Shown piece by piece: positions 59,918-64,000 of a DNA stretch of 64,000 bases. How positions within the stretch are numbered: the first letter of the stretch is position 1; each line of letters opens with the position of its first letter. The stretch comes from Curtobacterium sp. MCJR17_055. GTDB lineage: Bacteria > Actinomycetota > Actinomycetes > Actinomycetales > Microbacteriaceae. The stretch spans positions 407,898-471,897 of the forward strand of contig NZ_QKLF01000003.1 in NCBI RefSeq assembly GCF_003224335.1, read 5' to 3'. Both the position numbers and the translations under genes were made by a program. The notes under the pieces are model-generated. The model ran no database searches and was not told the DNA's origin. It saw nothing but the letters and a program-made list of their open reading frames with translations.

Positions 59918-61107
59918 CCGGCATCGACGCGCGTGCCGCGCGACGAGCCACGCGGGAGGACCGCCGCGTCGTCCTGCACGCCCACCGTGCCGGCTACCTG
60001 GCGCTCCGCGGGATCACCCGGCTCGGCCGGGTCGTGCGGGTCCCCGGTCTCGGGGTCGTCGTGAGCGACGCGGCGCGGATGCGACAGATCCTCCTCGACC
60101 CGGTCACCTACTCGAAGGTCGGGCCGGGAGGCTCGGACCGGCTCTGGACGCCCATCATCGGTCCGAGGGGCCTGCTCAACATGGACGGGGAGGAGCACGC
60201 GCACCTGCGCCGGAAGCTCACCCCCCTGTTCTCGCAGCGGTTCCTCCGCAGCATCGTCGACGAGGTGCTCACCCCGGAGATGGACCGGTTCGAGGACGCG
60301 ATGGGCCGACGCGAGGACGTCGACGTCGTGGCCGTCATCGAACGCGCGGCCGCGCTCATCATCTGTCGCTTGACCGGGTACCCGGAGGACGACGCCGCGG
60401 CGCAGCTCGCCCGGGCCCGGGAGATCCTCGGCTTCGTCACCCTGACGACGAAGGAGTTCTCGGACGCGCAACTCGCGGTGGTCCACGAGAAGCTCGCCGT
60501 CCTCAACGCGAGCACCCGCGCCGCCTACCGAGCGGCCGCTCCCGGGACGGTCCCCGCGCTCATGCGCGCCGAGGGGATCACCGAGGAGGACACCGTGTCG
60601 GTCGTCACCGCGATGATCGTGGCCGGGACCGAGACGATCGTCAGCTTCGTCCCGCGCTTCACGAACCTGCTCATCGAGTCCGGCCACCTCGACCACCTGG
60701 CCCGACACCCCGAGGACGTCCCCGCGGCCGTCGCGGAGGCGATGCGCGTCACCGTGCCCTCACCCGTCATGATCCGCAGCGTGCTCCGCGACCACCGCGT
60801 CGACGGCGTCCGTGTCCGTGCCGGGGAGCGGATCATCCTCGCGAACATCTTCGCCTGTGCCCGGGCCGGCGACTTCGACCCCTCCCGCCCCGTGCCGAAG
60901 GAGATGCGGCAGCTGTGGTTCGGCGCCGGAGCGCACTTCTGCATCGGGATGCCGCTCGCCGCGCTCGAGGCGGAGGTGTTCGCGGCGGCGCTCGCCCGTG
61001 CGGCCGCGGCGGTCGGTCCGCTCCGGGTCCGGTCACGGGTGCGGAAGCAGCGCACGATGGCCGCCTCCTACAGCCGGCTCGTCGTCCGTGCGGAGCGCAC
61101 GCCGTGA
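59914..61107 (+). CDS. cytochrome P450
   Basis: A 397-residue soluble P450. The I-helix has VAGTET (near residue 237), the K-helix EAMR (near 275), and the heme loop FGAGAHFCIG with the cysteine ligand at about 343. All essential elements are present and length is normal for bacterial class I. Redox partners are not in the window. It overlaps both neighbours by four bases (GTGA), the middle of a tight GT2-P450-epimerase operon. Confidence 0.95.
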   Translation: MTGIDARAARRATREDRRVVLHAHRAGYLALRGITRLGRVVRVPGLGVVVSDAARMRQILLDPVTYSKVGPGGSDRLWTPIIGPRGLLNMDGEEHAHLRRKLTPLFSQRFLRSIVDEVLTPEMDRFEDAMGRREDVDVVAVIERAAALIICRLTGYPEDDAAAQLARAREILGFVTLTTKEFSDAQLAVVHEKLAVLNASTRAAYRAAAPGTVPALMRAEGITEEDTVSVVTAMIVAGTETIVSFVPRFTNLLIESGHLDHLARHPEDVPAAVAEAMRVTVPSPVMIRSVLRDHRVDGVRVRAGERIILANIFACARAGDFDPSRPVPKEMRQLWFGAGAHFCIGMPLAALEAEVFAAALARAAAAVGPLRVRSRVRKQRTMAASYSRLVVRAERTP

Positions 61108-62009
61108 CGAGCACCGTCGCCGTCACCGGCGGGAGCGGGTTCGTCGGGGGCCGGGTCATCTCGGCCCTGAAGCGGGAGGGGCACCACGTCATCGACCTCG
61201 GGCGCCGTCCCGGTCGGGGCGGCGCCGACGAGCACGTCCACGTCGACCTCGCCGCCGGTCGCGCCCGGGTGCCGCGGCTCGGGGACGTGCCGCTCGTCCA
61301 CTGCGCAGCGGAGGTCCGGGACGGGTTCGACCGGGGCATGTTCGACCGGAACTCCCGGATCATGGAATCCGCGCTCGCCCTCACGACGGGCGGGGTCGTC
61401 CACGTCAGCTCGTCCTCGGTGTACAACCTCGCTCGCCCGTCCGTCCGCGCCCAGCCGGCCGAGGCGACGGGCCGCTACCGCTGGTACGGCACCTACGGTG
61501 AGTCGAAGTTCGCGAACGAAGGGCAGCTCGTGGCGGCCCGCCGCGCGTCGGCGGTCATCCTCCGCCCGCACGCCGTCTACGGTTCCGGCGACGCCACGCT
61601 GCTCCCCCGCGTGCTGCGTGCGTCGCGGTACGGGGTGCTGCCGCTCCCGCTCGGCGGACGCGCGCCCCACGCGCTCACCTGGGTCGACAACCTCGCCGCC
61701 GCCGTCCTCGCCGCACTGCGTGCCGACGTCGACGGCACGCACGCGGTGAACGTGACGGACGACGACCCGGTCCCCATCGGGGACGCGTTCCGGGCCGTCG
61801 TCGGCCGGCCGCTGCGGGTCGTGCACGTGCCGATGCGCACCGCTCGGCACGTCGCCGCGGTCGCCCGGGGCCGGTCGGGCATCTCCCCGTACTCGGTCCG
61901 GCAGCTCGGTCTCGAGCGCACCTACGACGTGGGCGGGACGGAGGAACTCCTCGGGTGGGCGCCCGAGCCCGGGACCCTCGCACGGCTCGCGGCCCTGCGC
62001 CCGAGCTGA
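61104..62009 (+). CDS. NAD-dependent epimerase/dehydratase family protein
   Basis: A 301-residue extended SDR: VAVTGGSGFVGGRVISALK, HVSSSSVYNLA and the catalytic tyrosine-lysine pair in TYGESKFANEGQ, then LRPHAVYGSGD. It resembles nucleotide-sugar epimerases and 3-beta-HSD-like enzymes. As last gene of the operon it could make the sugar for the GT2 or act on the P450 product. Confidence 0.9.
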   Translation: MTSTVAVTGGSGFVGGRVISALKREGHHVIDLGRRPGRGGADEHVHVDLAAGRARVPRLGDVPLVHCAAEVRDGFDRGMFDRNSRIMESALALTTGGVVHVSSSSVYNLARPSVRAQPAEATGRYRWYGTYGESKFANEGQLVAARRASAVILRPHAVYGSGDATLLPRVLRASRYGVLPLPLGGRAPHALTWVDNLAAAVLAALRADVDGTHAVNVTDDDPVPIGDAFRAVVGRPLRVVHVPMRTARHVAAVARGRSGISPYSVRQLGLERTYDVGGTEELLGWAPEPGTLARLAALRPS

Positions 62010-62067
62010 GCAGGTCCGGGCGGGCCACGTCGTGCTGACCGGCCCGGTCGAGCGCACGACGATCAGG

Positions 62068-62724
62068 TCAGGTCAGGGCGACCTGCGCGTGCACGAGGAC
62101 GTCGTGCAGGTCCGGGCGGAGCGCCTCCTGCGAGGACGTCCGCACCTTCACGATGAGCGCCGCTCCGGGCTTCGCGAACGCGCGCGCCACCGTCGCGGAC
62201 CACGACCCGTCGCTGCCCTGCCCCGCGATCGACAGGAACTGAGCCGTGCCACCGGTCATCGTCGGCAGGAGCTGTTCCTCGAGCTGCTCGGCCGGCAGGC
62301 CCGCCGCGGTGAACATCTGCACCGTGGCCGCCCGGTCGCCCATGGCCGGGTCGAGGTCGGTGATGCGCTGCTGCGTGATCGTGGCGACCGAACCGTCCGC
62401 GTTCGTGTACTCCCGCGACCCGGCGGTCGGGTCCTCGCCGGTCTGCTCCCACCCGTCGAGTCCCGAGACCTCGAGGCTGAACGCGGGCAGGGTGCTGGCG
62501 GAGAGGCCGGCGCCGTCCTCGAAGGTCAGGTCGGTGGGCGGTGCCGCCTCCGCCGTCGGTGTGCGCGTCGGCGACACCGGTGTCGGTGTCGTCGACGCCG
62601 GAGTCGTCGGGGCGGACCGCTCGGCCCGCGGCGCTGTGCCCCCGTTCCCGGCACAGCCGGACAGTGCGACGGCGACGAGCACGGCGGCCGCTGCTGCGGT
62701 GGTGATCCTGGACGTGACGGACAT
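62068..62724 (-). CDS. predicted lipoprotein
   Basis: A 218-residue lipoprotein: MSVTSRITTAAAAAVLVAVA with lipobox ALSGC (Cys24), a Thr/Pro-rich spacer of 40 residues, then a folded domain of about 140 residues (FSLEVSGLDGWEQTG...ALIVKVRTSSQEAL) resembling LpqN/Mog1-like folds only loosely. AGGGGGA precedes the ATG. Surface-anchored; function unknown. 62725-62854 holds no gene. Confidence 0.8.
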   Translation of the reverse strand: MSVTSRITTAAAAAVLVAVALSGCAGNGGTAPRAERSAPTTPASTTPTPVSPTRTPTAEAAPPTDLTFEDGAGLSASTLPAFSLEVSGLDGWEQTGEDPTAGSREYTNADGSVATITQQRITDLDPAMGDRAATVQMFTAAGLPAEQLEEQLLPTMTGGTAQFLSIAGQGSDGSWSATVARAFAKPGAALIVKVRTSSQEALRPDLHDVLVHAQVALT

Positions 62725-62854
62725 GTGGTTCCCCCTTGCCTCCCGCCGTGCGCCCCGTGCACCGGCGGATCCACCACCGAGCCTACGGGTCCCGGGCGGA
62801 GACGGCCCGGGACCGTCCTCCCCCCGACGAGGGGGCGCGCCCGCCCGGGTCCCG

Positions 62855-63835
62855 TCAGGCGGTGGTCCCCAGGAGGCGTCCGGTCCACTCCCGCAGGGCA
62901 CGGACGGCTCGCTGCGACAGGACCGCCTCCGGCACCATGCTCGTCGACCCGTGGAACGCTCCCGGCCACACGTGCAACTCCGCCGGTACGCCCGCCGCCC
63001 AGAGTGTGCTCGCGTAGGCCACGGTCTCGTCCCGGAACACCTCGGCGCTGCCGCAGTCGACGTACGCCGGCGGCAGCCCGGTGAGGTCGGTCGCGCGGCC
63101 GGGGGCGGCGGAGACGGACACGTCGTCGCCACCGCGTCGGTCGCCGAGGTACGCGTCCCAGCCGAACCCGGTCATCTCCCGGTCGGCGACACCCACGCCG
63201 TCGAACTGGTGTGCCGACACGGTGGCGTCCCGGTCGTCGAGCATCGGACTGACGAGCACCTGCCCGATCACGCCCGGCCCCTGCCGGTCACGAGCGAGGA
63301 TCGCGGTGCCGGCGGCGAGCCCGGCGCCGGCGCTCTGTCCGACGAGGACGATGCGCTCCGCGTCGATGCCGAGGTCGTCGGCGTGCTCGGCGGTCCAGAC
63401 GAGGCCGGCGTAGCAGTCCTCGACCGGGTAGGGGTCGGGGTGCTCGGGGGCGAGACGGTAGTCGGGGCTGACGAGGACGACGTCGTGCACGAGCAGCCAT
63501 TCGTTGTAGGAGTCGAGGTTGCCGAGGTGGTGGCCGAACACCATGCCGCCGCCGTGGATCGCGTAGGCGCACGCGGCTGGTCCGGTCCGGCCGATCCGTT
63601 GGACGACGGCGAGGGCGATCGGCTCGCCGAGGTGTCCGGGGACCGTGATGCTGCGCCGTTCGAGGCCGCGGGCGCGCAGTCCCTCGTCGAGCTGCGCCTC
63701 CGTCATGTCGAGCTGTCGCATCTGCGGCAGCATCGCGGTGGTGAGGTGGAACCGGCCGCGTTCGTCCATGGCCGTCAGGAACGGGACGAACTCGGGGTCG
63801 AACGGCGGGCGGGGCAGGGCGGTGGTCTCAGGCAC
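62855..63835 (-). CDS. alpha/beta hydrolase of the HSL (hormone-sensitive lipase) family
   Basis: A 326-residue esterase. Oxyanion-hole motif AIHGGGMVFGHH, nucleophile GQSAGAG, acid YVDCGSAEVFRDE and catalytic histidine in GAFHG: all triad elements are present. Hydrolyses carboxylic esters; no signal peptide. The GTG at 63835 follows GAGGAG by eight bases. 77 bases upstream another minus-strand frame ends, so it may be the second gene of an operon. Confidence 0.9.
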   Translation of the reverse strand: MPETTALPRPPFDPEFVPFLTAMDERGRFHLTTAMLPQMRQLDMTEAQLDEGLRARGLERRSITVPGHLGEPIALAVVQRIGRTGPAACAYAIHGGGMVFGHHLGNLDSYNEWLLVHDVVLVSPDYRLAPEHPDPYPVEDCYAGLVWTAEHADDLGIDAERIVLVGQSAGAGLAAGTAILARDRQGPGVIGQVLVSPMLDDRDATVSAHQFDGVGVADREMTGFGWDAYLGDRRGGDDVSVSAAPGRATDLTGLPPAYVDCGSAEVFRDETVAYASTLWAAGVPAELHVWPGAFHGSTSMVPEAVLSQRAVRALREWTGRLLGTTA

Positions 63836-63911
63836 GGGTGGTCTCCTCGGTCTGGGTGGTCGAACGGGTCGGGGCGGTCGGGGCGGTGTCGTCCGGCTGC
63901 CGTCGCGGGGC

Positions 63912-64000
63912 TCAGGCGCTGGACGACTCGAAGCTCCTGGCACAGGCGCGGCGGACCGGGGTTGGGGCGACGGTCACCCGGTGGGCGCGCACCGCCGTCG
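63912..64000 (-). CDS. C-terminal end of a gene cut by the window edge
   Basis: The minus strand reads open from 64000 to a TGA at 63912-63914, ending TPVRRACARSFESSSA. Third positions are GC-rich. Only 29 codons are visible, so no family can be given. Confidence 0.35.
   Translation of the reverse strand, partial: TAVRAHRVTVAPTPVRRACARSFESSSA

Noticed and set aside
1..64000. CRISPR arrays, insertion sequences, rRNA genes or a prophage
   Set aside because: No spaced direct repeats of CRISPR size, no transposase or integrase motif and no rRNA sequence were seen on either strand.

Overview
The window is high-GC actinobacterial DNA and looks chromosomal. Several traits point to Microbacteriaceae, with Curtobacterium or a close relative as my best guess: many genes with a -10-like hexamer 6-7 bases before a GTG or ATG start (leaderless transcripts), a C50-carotenoid-type prenyltransferase/desaturase pair, a motility operon ending in csrA, and recurring GGACGGGAGGC terminator arms. 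The genus is inferred, not shown.

Layout. 1-13364: a surface-glycan locus built around activated heptose. It has three GT9 (heptosyltransferase-type) enzymes, a GmhB-like phosphatase, GmhA, two different HldE-type kinase/nucleotidyltransferases, further glycosyltransferases, an SDR and an aldehyde dehydrogenase. 13481-15137: a molybdopterin oxidoreductase, a flavin reductase and a DUF6510 protein in one operon. 15184-24333: tRNA-Gly, a serine hydrolase, a secreted GH18 protein with two carbohydrate-binding modules, a GT1 glycosyltransferase divergent from a UbiA/CrtI-like pair, an SGNH hydrolase and a luciferase-like oxidoreductase. 24398-26540: a small lipoprotein and two unrecognised membrane proteins of less GC-rich character. 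26725-27375: a tRNA cluster (Val, Cys, Gly on the minus strand; Val-CAC on the plus strand).

27489-33183: a three-gene SMC/condensin-like operon (JetA/JetB/JetC, also called MksF/E/B) directly behind tRNA-Val, with no JetD nuclease gene beside it. 33252-36071: a small protein, a 35-residue membrane peptide and an acyl-CoA dehydrogenase/oxidase. 36176-46892 (minus): a flagellar operon flbD-motA-motB-fliM-fliN-fliO-fliP-fliQ-fliR-flhB-flhA-flhF-like-csrA. 47108-52005: a zinc uptake system of the AztABCD type with two AztD-like lipoproteins and Fur/Zur-like boxes. 52069-55360: a Na+/H+ antiporter, a 13-bp minisatellite, a small membrane protein, an SDR whose 5' end is fused tail-on to a MerR remnant, and a truncated MazF-like toxin. 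55410-57040: release factor 3 preceded by a short overlapping leader ORF. 57158-64000: a secreted protein, an SMP-30-type lactonase, a GT2-P450-epimerase operon, a lipoprotein and an HSL-type hydrolase.

How the genes work together. The heptose genes cover isomerisation, 1/7-phosphorylation, dephosphorylation, nucleotide activation and transfer, which is nearly a complete route for decorating a cell-surface polymer with heptose in an organism without LPS. The flagellar block holds the stator, switch and export apparatus. The azt genes are divergent around a shared operator, which suggests metal-responsive control. The candidates for less described biology are the heptose locus, the JetABC operon without JetD, and the GT2-P450-epimerase operon.
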